In this document: one piece after another, positions 19,716-27,420 of the stretch
Numbering within the stretch: the stretch's first letter is position 1
Layout of the letters: each line of letters opens with the position of its first letter
Origin: Acholeplasmataceae bacterium
GTDB taxonomy: Bacteria; Bacillota_I; Bacilli_A; Acholeplasmatales; Acholeplasmataceae
Length of the DNA: 41,406 nt
Direction: 5' to 3'
NCBI GenBank assembly: GCA_018400755.1
Contig: JAGYLU010000013.1
Span: 1 to 41,406, forward strand
The notes under the pieces: model-generated
Databases searched by the model: none
What the model saw: the letters and a program-made list of their open reading frames with translations, nothing else
Told to the model about the DNA's origin: nothing
Program-made: the position numbers and the translations under genes

Positions 19716-20997
19716 CAGAGGTCTCCTTGATGAGTTCGAAATAGAGTTCATAATCTGATCCCAGGGTCTGATTCAGGTAGTATCCGGGGATCCATAAGAT
19801 GGTGTCATCGCTGTCTGTGACCAGCAGTAATGACTGGCGTTCCTCAAGGGGTACTTTTGAGTCAATCAAAAGCTTTTTAAGCTTTTTATGTCCGTAATTG
19901 TAAGTCAGGATGTCGCCATCCTGACGACGTCTGACCCATAGAGGGAAAGCCAATTTATTATAACATAGTTTGACACTGTGGTCAGTAATGGACTGGGTTT
20001 TGTCAAAAAATGTGAAAATTGCCATATTATCAAGTTCTGTACGGCCCATTTCAAGTTCGATTTTGACGTTCGCCACGTCCGTTTGTTGCTTCACATAAGC
20101 GGTCTCATAGCTCTTGACGAACGTATAGTTGTTGCCAAGGCGATAGGAGAGATTCGGCCTTTTGGACAGCAATACCGACTCAATCTTCTCAATGATGCGC
20201 ATATTGAAGGGGATGTGCATGGACTCAAGGATGTAGGCGATGACATCATCCTTGAGGGCAGGATCGAGTGTTTTGTAAGCTTCGACATCAATCGTGAGAT
20301 CGGTCGTGAAAGCCATGGACTGATTACGGATGTATTTGAAAGCATTGGTCAGTTGGATGTGGAATTGTTTTACCGTCTCAAGCAACATGTCGTTTTCCTG
20401 ATGCATCAATGGAATGATCGCGTGACGGTATCTGTTCCTGAGATAGACGTTTTCCTCATTGGACTGGTCTTCTAGAAATGGGACCTTATGAGCAATCACA
20501 TACTCTGTGAGTTCATGTTTTGGAATGTATAGAAGGGGCTTGACAAAGACATAACCGTCTTTTTCATGGACTTGTTGCATGCCAGCATAACCAAGGAGAT
20601 TTGACCCTCTGGTCAGCTTGATCAGGATGTTTTCAAGCAGATCATCCAAATGATGGGCAGTCATGATATAGGTGGTGTGATGGATGTTCGCCACTTCTTT
20701 CAAATAGTGGGTTCTGAGCTGATGGGCGATGTGATGGAAGTTCCCGCTACCGATATCAAGGGCGTAATAATGATAATTGAGATCATGGGCCTTGCAATAG
20801 GACTCAACGAGTTTCGCATCCTCTTCGGATTCGCTTCGTTTCTGATGGTTGAAATGGACGACTGCCAATTGATATGGCAGACGTCTGAGCATGTCGAGTA
20901 GCGCCATCGAGTCGTTACCGCCACTGACGGAAACGACCAAGGTGTCTGTGGACTTGAGCTTGAGATCCAGTTTCAAAAATGTCAGGATTCGTTTCAT
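19708..20997 (-). CDS. tilS: tRNA(Ile)-lysidine synthase
   Basis: TilS attaches lysine to cytidine 34 of tRNA-Ile(CAU), so that it reads AUA. The 429 residues carry the ATP-pyrophosphatase motif SVSGGNDSMALLDML, then LAVVHFNHQKRSESEEDA, TAHHLDDLLENILIKLTRGS, GMQQV and RNRYRHAIIPLM, all typical of TilS, and a C-terminal domain with LWVRRRQDGD and KKLKKLLIDSKVPLEER near the end. The ATG at 20997 with GGGAGG seven bases upstream is preferred to a GTG at 21003. A TATAAT with extended TGA lies upstream on this strand (21026-21021). It heads the tilS-hpt-ftsH-rqcP operon. Confidence 0.95.
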   Translation of the reverse strand: MKRILTFLKLDLKLKSTDTLVVSVSGGNDSMALLDMLRRLPYQLAVVHFNHQKRSESEEDAKLVESYCKAHDLNYHYYALDIGSGNFHHIAHQLRTHYLKEVANIHHTTYIMTAHHLDDLLENILIKLTRGSNLLGYAGMQQVHEKDGYVFVKPLLYIPKHELTEYVIAHKVPFLEDQSNEENVYLRNRYRHAIIPLMHQENDMLLETVKQFHIQLTNAFKYIRNQSMAFTTDLTIDVEAYKTLDPALKDDVIAYILESMHIPFNMRIIEKIESVLLSKRPNLSYRLGNNYTFVKSYETAYVKQQTDVANVKIELEMGRTELDNMAIFTFFDKTQSITDHSVKLCYNKLAFPLWVRRRQDGDILTYNYGHKKLKKLLIDSKVPLEERQSLLLVTDSDDTILWIPGYYLNQTLGSDYELYFELIKETSDA

Positions 20998-21020
20998 TGA
21001 CACGCCTCCCTTGTATGTCT

Positions 21021-21073
21021 ATTATATCATGCGCGGTCTCAATTGCATGAGGACCTGCTGATTGTGTTATAAT
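21021..21073. promoter_or_regulatory. divergent promoter region between tilS and maf
   Basis: On the minus strand, TGA-TATAAT (TATAAT = 21026-21021) serves tilS; on the plus strand, TGT-TATAAT (TATAAT = 21068-21073) serves maf. Both are extended -10 elements; the -35 matches are poor. Confidence 0.65.
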
Positions 21074-21099
21074 AGGTCTCGGCAAAGGAGGATGACAAG

Positions 21100-21654
21100 A
21101 TGCTCATACTTGCTAGCAAGTCCCCACGGCGTGTGAAGCTATTGAAAGATGCCGGGTTTGATTTCATTGTTGTTCCAAGTGACATTGAAGAGACCATCGA
21201 AAAAGGATGGACACCACAAGAGGCTGTCAAGCACCTGTCCATGCAGAAGGCGATGCAGGTTGCTGTTCAATATCCGAAGGACATCGTGATTGGTTCTGAC
21301 ACGATTGTGGTTCTAGGCTCAGAGATACTCGGGAAACCGGTGGATGAGGAAGATGCCGTCAGGATGCTCAAATCGCTTTCCGGTCGGACCCATAGCGTCT
21401 ATACCGGCGTTGCTTTGGTCAAAGACGGAGCATCTGATGTGTTCTATTCGAAAACAGATGTCACGATGAGAGATTTGTCTGAACTTGAGATCAGAAACTA
21501 TGTGGCAACCAAAGAACCGATGGACAAAGCGGGAGCGTATGCCATCCAAGGCGAAGGCGCACAGCTTGTGGACCATTATGATGGAGACTTCTTCACGATT
21601 GTTGGCCTCCCGCTTAAAATGTTGATCAATCATCTGGAAATGCTGAAAGCATAA
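21100..21654 (+). CDS. maf: Maf family nucleoside triphosphate pyrophosphatase
   Basis: A 184-residue house-cleaning pyrophosphatase that hydrolyses dTTP/UTP or modified nucleotides to the monophosphates. It starts MLILASKSPRRVKLLKDAGF (the SxSPRR phosphate-binding motif), continues with IVVPSDIEET, VIGSDTIVVL with the catalytic Asp region, EDAVRMLKSLSGRTHSVYTGVAL, and ends with DKAGAYAIQGEGAQLV and FTIVGLPL. AAAGGAGG lies eight bases upstream of the ATG. The gene stands alone, convergent with hslO. Maf is also annotated as a septum inhibitor, on the basis of overexpression in B. subtilis. Confidence 0.93.
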   Translation: MLILASKSPRRVKLLKDAGFDFIVVPSDIEETIEKGWTPQEAVKHLSMQKAMQVAVQYPKDIVIGSDTIVVLGSEILGKPVDEEDAVRMLKSLSGRTHSVYTGVALVKDGASDVFYSKTDVTMRDLSELEIRNYVATKEPMDKAGAYAIQGEGAQLVDHYDGDFFTIVGLPLKMLINHLEMLKA

Positions 21655-21686
21655 AAAAGGGCTGGATGTCCATGGGACATCCGGCC
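21653..21686 (-). terminator. terminator of hslO (convergent with maf)
   Basis: A twelve-pair stem with one G-T wobble, 21660-21671 with 21675-21686 and an ATG loop; read on the minus strand it is followed by six T (21658-21653). On the plus strand only a weak T-rich sequence follows. Confidence 0.85.
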
Positions 21687-21690
21687 TCGC

Positions 21691-22572
21691 TTATTTTCTT
21701 GTGTGTTTGATGGTTTCAAGTTCCGTTTTGGAAAAATGGTATTGCTTATGACAGAAGTGGCACACCACTTCCGCTTCGCCATCCTCTTCAATCAGGACAT
21801 CCATGGTTTCGTCATCAAGAGCCGAAAGAGACCTGGCAAAGCCATCTTTTGAACAATGGCAGGCATAGGAGAGGGGATGTCTCATGATGACTTCTCCGGT
21901 CCCGTCGGATAAGAGATTCAGGATATCCTCAGATGTCATGCCTTCATCAATCATGGTTGAGACGGGTTTCAAGGATGAGATGATGGCTTCAATTCTTTGG
22001 ATGGTCTCGTCGGTTACTCCAGGCATCAATTGCAGGATATAACCTCCGGAAGCTCTGACACTTTGATCGGTTTCGACCAAAACACCTAGACCGACGGATG
22101 CTGGAGTTTGTTCGCTGGTGGCGAAATAGTAGGTGAAGTCGTCACCGATTTCGCCGGATTGAAGTTCACAAGATGACGTGAAATAATCCTTCATCTGCAA
22201 ATCCTTGGTCACGTGCAGCATGCCGTTTCCAACGGCGGCACCGACGTTCAGTTTATGACTTAAAGAAGGGTCGTCGTACTTCAGGTAGACGGCGGGATTC
22301 TTGATGTCACCACGAACCTCGCCTTCGGGGGTTGCCTCGACGGTCATTGAGCCGATGGGGCCATCGCCTTTGATTCTCAAGGTCAGGCGTTCACCCTTCT
22401 TATACATCAGTCCCATCATCGCTGAGACAGTGAGAAAACGACCGAAAGCGGCAGTGGCGGTTGGCCATGTTCCGTGGATCAAACGGGCGGTTTCAACCAG
22501 TTCGGTGGTTTGTGAGACATAGATTCTGACAGTTTGGTCATATGCGTGCGCAATGAGAGCGACATCGTTCAT
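21691..22572 (-). CDS. hslO: Hsp33 redox-regulated chaperone
   Basis: Hsp33 is a cytosolic holdase activated when oxidation releases zinc from four cysteines. The 293 residues include GTWPTATAAFGRFLTVSAMMG, GDGPIGSMTVEA, GDIKNPAVYL and, at the C-terminus, the CxC (YACHCSKDGF) and CxxC (VVCHFCHKQY) zinc motifs. The ATG at 22572 is chosen because AAAGGATG lies upstream and MNDVALIAHAYDQTVRIYV is the usual N-terminus; a longer frame extends upstream but would run through the dusB promoter region. A TACAAT (22603-22598, minus strand) is the likely -10. dusB is divergent, a neighbour pair common in Bacillota. Confidence 0.95.
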   Translation of the reverse strand: MNDVALIAHAYDQTVRIYVSQTTELVETARLIHGTWPTATAAFGRFLTVSAMMGLMYKKGERLTLRIKGDGPIGSMTVEATPEGEVRGDIKNPAVYLKYDDPSLSHKLNVGAAVGNGMLHVTKDLQMKDYFTSSCELQSGEIGDDFTYYFATSEQTPASVGLGVLVETDQSVRASGGYILQLMPGVTDETIQRIEAIISSLKPVSTMIDEGMTSEDILNLLSDGTGEVIMRHPLSYACHCSKDGFARSLSALDDETMDVLIEEDGEAEVVCHFCHKQYHFSKTELETIKHTRK

Positions 22573-22609
22573 AAAAATCACATCCTTTGATATGTCAATT
22601 GTAGCACAA

Positions 22610-22638
22610 TTGCTGTTTGCGTGCCCGTATGATACAAT
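22610..22638 (+). promoter_or_regulatory. sigma-A-type promoter of dusB
   Basis: TTGCTG (22610-22615), a 17-base spacer and TACAAT (22633-22638) preceded by TGA (extended -10). It overlaps the divergent hslO upstream region. Confidence 0.75.
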
Positions 22639-22666
22639 GGGCTCACGAATGAAAGGAATGGTTTTC

Positions 22667-23644
22667 TTGTCATTTTCAATCAGAGATCTCACAATCGAAA
22701 ACAAACTCGTTCTCGCTCCGATGGCGGGTGTTTCAAACAATGCGTTCAGAGTCATCGTAAGACAGATGGGCGCGGGGCTTGTTTTTGCCGAAATGGTATC
22801 CGACAAAGGGCTGATCTACAACAATGAGAAAACCATTAAGTTGTTGCATATGACCGAAGATGAACGACCGGTCGCGCAGCAGATCTTTGGATCCGATTTG
22901 AAGACGATGGTCGAAGCGGCGCGATTTGTTGAAATGAACACAAATGCGGACATCATTGACATCAACATGGGATGTCCGGTACCCAAAGTCGCCGTCAGGG
23001 CTCAGGCGGGCGCATCATTGATGAAGCACCCAGACCGGATCTTTGAGATTGTCAAAGCGGTGAGTGAGGCGACCAAGCGACCGGTGACCATCAAGATCCG
23101 AAGTGGTTGGGACGAACACTCAATCAATGCTGTCGAGGTCGCCAAACAAGCAGAAGCCGCAGGTGCGTCAATGATCACTGTCCATGGCCGGACCAGGGCC
23201 CAGGGATACACCGGACAGGCTGACTGGCGTGTCATCAAAAGGGTCAAGGAGGCTGTCTCCATACCGGTTATCGGAAACGGTGATGTCGTTGATGGAAAAA
23301 GCGCGAAACAAATGCTTGAAGAGACGGGATGCGATGCCATCATGATTGGTCGGGCAGCGCTTGGGAATCCTTGGATTTTCAAAGAGATTGGGCAGTACTT
23401 GAAAGATGGGACAATCATTGACAGGCCTTCTGATCAAGAGATCAGGGATATGATGATCAGACATCTGGACAGTCTGATTGCCATGAAGGGGGAACACATC
23501 GCTCTTTTGGAGATGCGCAGTCATGGACCATGGTACTTGAAAGGAATGGATCACGCCAGCAGTCTCAGAAAAGTCCTTTCACGCACATCGAAACGTGATG
23601 ACTTTGTTGTTGCGGTTGACACCTTTTTCAAAATTAAGGTATAA
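22667..23644 (+). CDS. dusB: tRNA-dihydrouridine synthase DusB
   Basis: An FMN enzyme that reduces uridines in the tRNA D-loop. It starts with SFSIRDLTIENKLVLAPMAGVSN, the FMN-binding entry strand, and has AEMVSDKGL, DINMGCPVPKV with the catalytic Cys, MTIKIRSGW, ITVHGRTRAQGYTG, PVIGNGDV and CDAIMIGRAALGNPWIF; about 325 residues. I favour a TTG start at 22667, because AAAGGA (22652-22657) is correctly spaced for it and it gives the usual N-terminus; ATG at 22658 or 22649 would add three or six residues but has badly placed signals. The last codons overlap the promoter of the tRNA-Ser gene. Confidence 0.93.
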   Translation: MSFSIRDLTIENKLVLAPMAGVSNNAFRVIVRQMGAGLVFAEMVSDKGLIYNNEKTIKLLHMTEDERPVAQQIFGSDLKTMVEAARFVEMNTNADIIDINMGCPVPKVAVRAQAGASLMKHPDRIFEIVKAVSEATKRPVTIKIRSGWDEHSINAVEVAKQAEAAGASMITVHGRTRAQGYTGQADWRVIKRVKEAVSIPVIGNGDVVDGKSAKQMLEETGCDAIMIGRAALGNPWIFKEIGQYLKDGTIIDRPSDQEIRDMMIRHLDSLIAMKGEHIALLEMRSHGPWYLKGMDHASSLRKVLSRTSKRDDFVVAVDTFFKIKV

Positions 23645-23645
23645 T
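23616..23645 (+). promoter_or_regulatory. tRNA-Ser promoter inside the end of dusB
   Basis: Consensus TTGACA (23616-23621), an 18-base spacer and consensus TATAAT (23640-23645). The dusB stop TAA is within the -10. The start point would be near 23652, eight bases before the mature tRNA. Confidence 0.85.
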
Positions 23646-23659
23646 GTTCATTGCAAGAT

Positions 23660-23751
23660 GGAAGAGTATCGAAGTGGTCATAACGAGCTGCCCTCGAAAT
23701 GCAGTTACCCTCAAAAGGGGTACATGGGTTCGAATCCCATCTCTTCCGCCA
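23660..23751 (+). tRNA. tRNA-Ser(CGA)
   Basis: A 92-base class II tRNA with encoded CCA. The acceptor stem pairs GGAAGAG (23660-23666) with CTCTTCC (23741-23747), then discriminator G and CCA. The anticodon loop CTCGAAA gives anticodon CGA (reads UCG). A long variable arm TACCC/GGGTA (with a TCAAAAG loop) is present, as expected for serine tRNA, and the T arm is TGGG-TTCGAAT-CCCA. Confidence 0.96.
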
Positions 23752-23761
23752 GATGCTGACC

Positions 23762-23786
23762 AACACCTGTTTGACAGGTGTTTTCT
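23762..23786 (+). terminator. terminator after tRNA-Ser
   Basis: ACACCTG (23763-23769), loop TTTGA, CAGGTGT (23775-23781), then TTT and a T-rich tail. Confidence 0.85.
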
Positions 23787-23860
23787 ATTGGGTGACATAT
23801 GAACATATGTCAGCAAACCATTTGATGAGGACATTGATTTTGTTGGAGACGGAGGACAAG

Positions 23861-24205
23861 ATGAAACACGTCATGAACTTGCATGAAGCACCGTTTGAAC
23901 TGATCAAAAATGGTAATAAAACGATTGAACTGAGACTGAATGATGAGAAGCGCTCCAAAATCAAAAAAGGCGACCAGATTGAATTCATCGTTTCTGGTCA
24001 CCCTGATAGGACACTTTTGGTTGAAGTCATGGACCTTCATGTCTTTGACTCGTTTCAGAGTCTCTATCAAGCGCTTCCGCTTGAGAAGTGTGGGTATAAA
24101 AATTCGGAAATTGACCAAGCAACACCTGATGACATGCTTGGCTATTATCCTAAAGAGACACAGGATCGCTACGGTGTGCTTGGAATTGAGATCAAGCGTC
24201 TATGA
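23861..24205 (+). CDS. ASCH domain-containing protein
   Basis: A 114-residue protein with an ASCH fold signature: MNLHEAPFELIKNGNKTIELRLNDEKR, then KIKKGDQIEFIVSG and VMDLHVFDSFQSLYQAL. ASCH proteins have a PUA-like beta-barrel predicted to bind RNA, and some (YqfB) hydrolyse N4-acetylcytidine; which applies here cannot be said. The ATG at 23861 follows GGAGGACAAG. A good terminator follows (24248), and the tRNA terminator precedes, so it is a single-gene unit although no clear promoter was found in the short gap. Confidence 0.82.
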   Translation: MKHVMNLHEAPFELIKNGNKTIELRLNDEKRSKIKKGDQIEFIVSGHPDRTLLVEVMDLHVFDSFQSLYQALPLEKCGYKNSEIDQATPDDMLGYYPKETQDRYGVLGIEIKRL

Positions 24206-24247
24206 GATTGGCATAGACACTTTTGAGGGTTGTTGACACATGAAAAT

Positions 24248-24273
24248 GTCGGTGCGAGATGACCGACTTTTTT
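24248..24273 (+). terminator. terminator after the ASCH gene
   Basis: GTCGGT (24248-24253), eight-base loop, ACCGAC (24262-24267), then TTTTTT. Confidence 0.88.
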
Positions 24274-24304
24274 GATGCAAAAAGAGCACTCATCCTGATA
24301 TGTT

Positions 24305-24334
24305 TTGCAATTTTAAGGAATGATAAAGTATAAT
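24305..24334 (+). promoter_or_regulatory. sigma-A-type promoter of the YwaF-like gene
   Basis: TTGCAA (24305-24310), an 18-base spacer and TATAAT (24329-24334). The start codon at 24377 follows after a leader of about 36 bases. Confidence 0.75.
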
Positions 24335-24376
24335 GGAAACAATCTCAATACTATCAAGATGAACGAGGATTATTTG

Positions 24377-25117
24377 ATGAAGGCATTCTTCTCGGCGGAC
24401 GTCAATGTGATGTTCGAGCCTTATGGCGTATGGCATTTGTTGATTTTGGGTATCGTCTTCGTTGCGGTTTTGATGCTCTTCCTGTTTCGGAAGACCATCA
24501 GGGCATCCCGGCATGAGACAGTCATCAGAATGACGTTTGGCGTCATGGGCATTCTCTTTGAGGTATCGCTTCATCTGTGGTCACTCTTCAATGGTATCTG
24601 GACATATCAGGACAATTTCCCACTGGCGATCTGTTTCTTCAGTCTGGCCATGGGTGTCTATGTGATGTTCACCAAGTCAAGGTCTGTCTTTGAGATCGGG
24701 TACTACTGGGCCATTGGCGGGTTTGTCAGTCTGCTGTTCCCAGATATCCCTTTCGGTCCTGACCGTTTCCGGTTCTATCAGTTTCTATTATCCCACATGC
24801 TCTTCTTCCTGATGTTCATGTATATGCTTTTTGTTCACCGTTACCGACCAACAGGACGGGGATTCATCAAGAGTTTCTTATGGCTTTTCGTCATTTCCTA
24901 CGGCATCATATTGCCGATTGATTGGCTTACCAATGCCAATTTCCTATTCTTCGTCACGCCCGACGGCACACCCTTTGAGATTGTTTGGGGTTATGGATAT
25001 CCGCTTTATCTTGTGGGGATCTTCTTCTTTACCCTTGGTGTTCTGCTCGTTTGGTATGCACCGATCCATCTCTTGAATATGATCGAGCGAAAAAGGTTGG
25101 TATCAGACGCTCACTGA
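24377..25117 (+). CDS. TIGR02206-type (YwaF-like) integral membrane protein
   Basis: A 246-residue protein with six to seven membrane helices. Segments such as FGVMGILFEVSLHLWSLFNG, FPLAICFFSLAMGVYVMF, PDIPFGPDRFRFYQFLLSHML and IILPIDWLTNANFLFF match the YwaF/TIGR02206 family of unknown function, found in Bacillota and Mollicutes. The charged or polar residues placed inside the membrane (Glu in FEVSLHLW, His in LLSHML) are family features. GAGGA lies eight bases before the ATG at 24377. Its stop overlaps a possible ATG for the next gene (TGATG), and the cation-efflux gene follows within 18 bases, so the two are likely co-transcribed. Confidence 0.85.
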   Translation: MKAFFSADVNVMFEPYGVWHLLILGIVFVAVLMLFLFRKTIRASRHETVIRMTFGVMGILFEVSLHLWSLFNGIWTYQDNFPLAICFFSLAMGVYVMFTKSRSVFEIGYYWAIGGFVSLLFPDIPFGPDRFRFYQFLLSHMLFFLMFMYMLFVHRYRPTGRGFIKSFLWLFVISYGIILPIDWLTNANFLFFVTPDGTPFEIVWGYGYPLYLVGIFFFTLGVLLVWYAPIHLLNMIERKRLVSDAH

Positions 25118-25134
25118 TGTTTGGAGGCAAGAGG

Positions 25135-26037
25135 ATGAAACAACGCGAAATATCACGTGAACAGGATGTGGTTATCAAAACATCGCTTGTCACGATTGTT
25201 TGGAATGTCATTTTATCGATTGTCAAACTGGTCATGGGACTGATTGGCCGTTCAAGTGCACTGGTCTCAGATGCCGCGCATTCATTGTCGGATGTTTTTT
25301 CAACCATCGCGGTGATCATTGGCGCTCGTCTATCAGGGGTTGCTGCTGACCATGATCATCCTTACGGACATGAGAAGTTCGAAGCGATTGCCTCATTGTT
25401 CCTGGCAATCATCTTGATCCTGACGGCCTTGGGGATTGGTTATGGTGGTCTGATGTCGGTGTTCAATCATCTGAGTGGCACCCATGTGATCGAACGTCCG
25501 CTTCCGATCGCTTTGGCAGGAGCGGGACTTTCAATCGTTGTCAAAGAAGCCATGTATCAATATACCGTGATTCGTGCCAATCAAGTCAAGTCGACCTCGA
25601 TGAAAGCCGATGCCTGGCACCATCGATCAGATGCATTATCTTCTTTCGGCAGTCTGATCGGGATTGGTGGCGCGATGCTAGGGGTTGTCATCCTCGATCC
25701 GATCGCGGCGTTTATCATTGCCTTGATCATACTCCGGGTGGCCTTCAAGATCATGTCACACACCATTGATCAAATTGTTGACAAGGCCCCTGATGATGAG
25801 ACCGCGAAACAAGTGATCTCAGTCATTGAAGCCGTTCGGGGCGTGATAGGAATCGATGAGATCAGGATGCGGATGCATGTTGAAAAGATGTATGTCGATC
25901 TCGAGATTGCAGTCGATCCGAGTCTGTCGTTGAAAGAGGCACATGCGATTGCCGAACAGGTCCATCACGATGTGGAGTCACATTTTCCGGATGTGAAGCA
26001 TTGTGCGGTGCATGTCAATCCAGGGCCTGGCCAATAG
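25135..26037 (+). CDS. cation diffusion facilitator family transporter
   Basis: A 300-residue CDF transporter, which exports divalent metals such as Zn, Mn or Fe in exchange for protons. Membrane helix 2 holds SDAAHSLSDVFST with the paired Asp residues, helix 5 holds WHHRSDALSS with the HxxxD pair, and DHDHPYGHEKFE is the conserved loop. The C-terminal cytosolic domain (from about residue 210) has DEIRMRMHVEKMYVDLEI, AHAIAEQVHHDVE and a final HCAVHVNP. The DxxxD/HxxxD layout is common in Mn/Fe-type CDFs, but the metal is not settled. The ATG at 25135 has GGAGG seven bases upstream; ATG at 25117 is the alternative. Confidence 0.93.
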   Translation: MKQREISREQDVVIKTSLVTIVWNVILSIVKLVMGLIGRSSALVSDAAHSLSDVFSTIAVIIGARLSGVAADHDHPYGHEKFEAIASLFLAIILILTALGIGYGGLMSVFNHLSGTHVIERPLPIALAGAGLSIVVKEAMYQYTVIRANQVKSTSMKADAWHHRSDALSSFGSLIGIGGAMLGVVILDPIAAFIIALIILRVAFKIMSHTIDQIVDKAPDDETAKQVISVIEAVRGVIGIDEIRMRMHVEKMYVDLEIAVDPSLSLKEAHAIAEQVHHDVESHFPDVKHCAVHVNPGPGQ

Positions 26038-26081
26038 AAAGAAGGCGATGTCTTACGAGAGTCAAAAGGTGGAAAAAGGTG

Positions 26082-26357
26082 ATGTCCTTAGGGATCTTCA
26101 TCCTGGTGATGATGGCCTCCATCATTGACTTCAATAGAGCAGGCAAAGACCTTAGGCCTTTGTTCTCTGTCGAAGTCGCCAACTATGATGACGGGGGAAG
26201 CACGATGTATCATGGACCTTTCTATAAGGTGTTTCACATCAAGTCGTTCAATCCTGAGGGAACTCTGCCTGATGTGATGGATTATGGATATCATCTGGGC
26301 ACATGGTTTGATACGATTGACAACGTCAAGGCACGCGTCGTTGACGAAACGGATTGA
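26082..26357 (+). CDS. small single-helix exported protein
   Basis: A 91-residue protein with one N-terminal hydrophobic helix (LGIFILVMMASIIDF) and an external part that contains DDGGSTMYHGPFYKVFHIKSF and LGTWF. Short Bacillota proteins with an N-terminal helix followed by a DGGS...Y...YKV motif are known but have no defined function. The ATG at 26082 has AAAGGTG upstream; an upstream start would add the basic segment KRWKKV, so a longer form is possible. It lies in the same direction as the CDF gene and the acetyltransferase genes. Confidence 0.65.
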   Translation: MSLGIFILVMMASIIDFNRAGKDLRPLFSVEVANYDDGGSTMYHGPFYKVFHIKSFNPEGTLPDVMDYGYHLGTWFDTIDNVKARVVDETD

Positions 26358-26378
26358 CATCATCAAGGATGTGAGACC

Positions 26379-26798
26379 GTGAGAATCATTTTGGCAAGAA
26401 AAGAACATCTTCACACACTTTCGATGCGGGAACGCATGCTGGGTTCCGATGTTCTTTTGACGAAAATCAGGCGTCGGGAAATCATATTGGCTACCACCAG
26501 TGATCAGATTCTTGGATGGCTCAGGTTTTCCATGCTCTATGATCATATCCCGATCATCACCATGCTTTATGTTGAAAAAAATCAGAGACGTCAAGGCATT
26601 GCCAGAAAGCTGGTGGCCCGTTTTGAAAAACGGATGATCGCTTCAGGAGCGTTTGTGGTCATGGCATCCTCCCCTGCCGGAGACGATGCCAGACATGTTT
26701 TCAGAAAACTCGGATATGAGGATGCCGGTATGATCGAACTCGATCCCGGTCACCGCGAACGCCTCTTCAGAAAAGGTCTTGTCAGTGCCTCTGACTAA
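26379..26798 (+). CDS. GNAT family N-acetyltransferase
   Basis: A 139-residue GNAT protein. The acetyl-CoA binding motif A is TMLYVEKNQRRQGIARKLV (QxxGxA pattern), after which comes a typical helix and strand (RMIASGAFVVMASS) and motif B-like ARHVFRKLGYED. The substrate is unknown. The start is a GTG at 26379 preceded by AAGGATG. It is 21 bases downstream of the small exported gene and 23 bases before another acetyltransferase. Confidence 0.85.
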   Translation: MRIILARKEHLHTLSMRERMLGSDVLLTKIRRREIILATTSDQILGWLRFSMLYDHIPIITMLYVEKNQRRQGIARKLVARFEKRMIASGAFVVMASSPAGDDARHVFRKLGYEDAGMIELDPGHRERLFRKGLVSASD

Positions 26799-26821
26799 GA
26801 CATGCAAAGGACAATATAAAG

Positions 26822-27308
26822 ATGATCACCATCAGAGAAACCAAAGAGAAGGACTTGAAAGACATTTTGTTGTTATGGAACAATGGTGAGGTCATGCGAT
26901 ATGTCGGCTTTCCCCAAGGTCTGGGATATGATGACGTGCACATGGCATCTTGGTTTAGGACGCTTCAAGAGAAAAACACCGCGAAGCACTACACCATCCG
27001 GGGTTCAAACGAACAATTTGTTGGTGAGACGTACTGGGGCCTTAGGACCAAAGACGGGTTGGCTGCAGTCGATATCAAGATCATGCCAGATGCCCAAGGA
27101 CGTTCATATGGACGAATTGCCCTTGCTTACGCGATTGATCAGGCATTCTTGGATCCTCGGGTGTCGGCCGTCTATGTCGATCCACACAAAGATAACGAAC
27201 GAGCGATCAGGATGTATCGCCGTCTTGGCTTCAAAGATGCTAAGACCTTCAAAGCTTGATCCGTTTGAGACATTCATGATCATCCATTCATCAACATGGA
27301 AAGAGTAG
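26822..27308 (+). CDS. GNAT family N-acetyltransferase (RimL-like), C-terminus possibly frameshifted
   Basis: The frame from 26822 to 27259 encodes 145 residues with a RimJ/RimL-like GNAT pattern: MITIRETKEKDLKDILLLWN, FVGETYWGLRT, IKIMPDAQGRSYGRIALAYAID, and VDPHKDNERAIRMYRRLGFKD. It stops soon after GFKDAKTFKA. In the neighbouring frame the codons directly after read LDPFETFMIIHSSTWKE and stop at 27308; a closing strand of the form ETFMxI...W is what such acetyltransferases normally have. Removing one base near 27256 would give a 161-residue protein. I give the longer span; if there is no frameshift the gene ends at 27259. Confidence 0.6.
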
Positions 27309-27420
27309 CTTTTATAACCCGGCAAAACTTGATCAAAGAGCGTTTGAAGGATATGGTAGATCGAAGCCCTTAAACCCACCAAGACAATGGCTGAAGATCG
27401 TAACGAAGGAGAGGATCTTT

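Noticed and set aside
22573-22806. 78-residue extension of HslO
   Set aside because: It would cross the divergent dusB promoter and start codon, and has no ribosome binding site; the start at 22572 gives the normal Hsp33 length.
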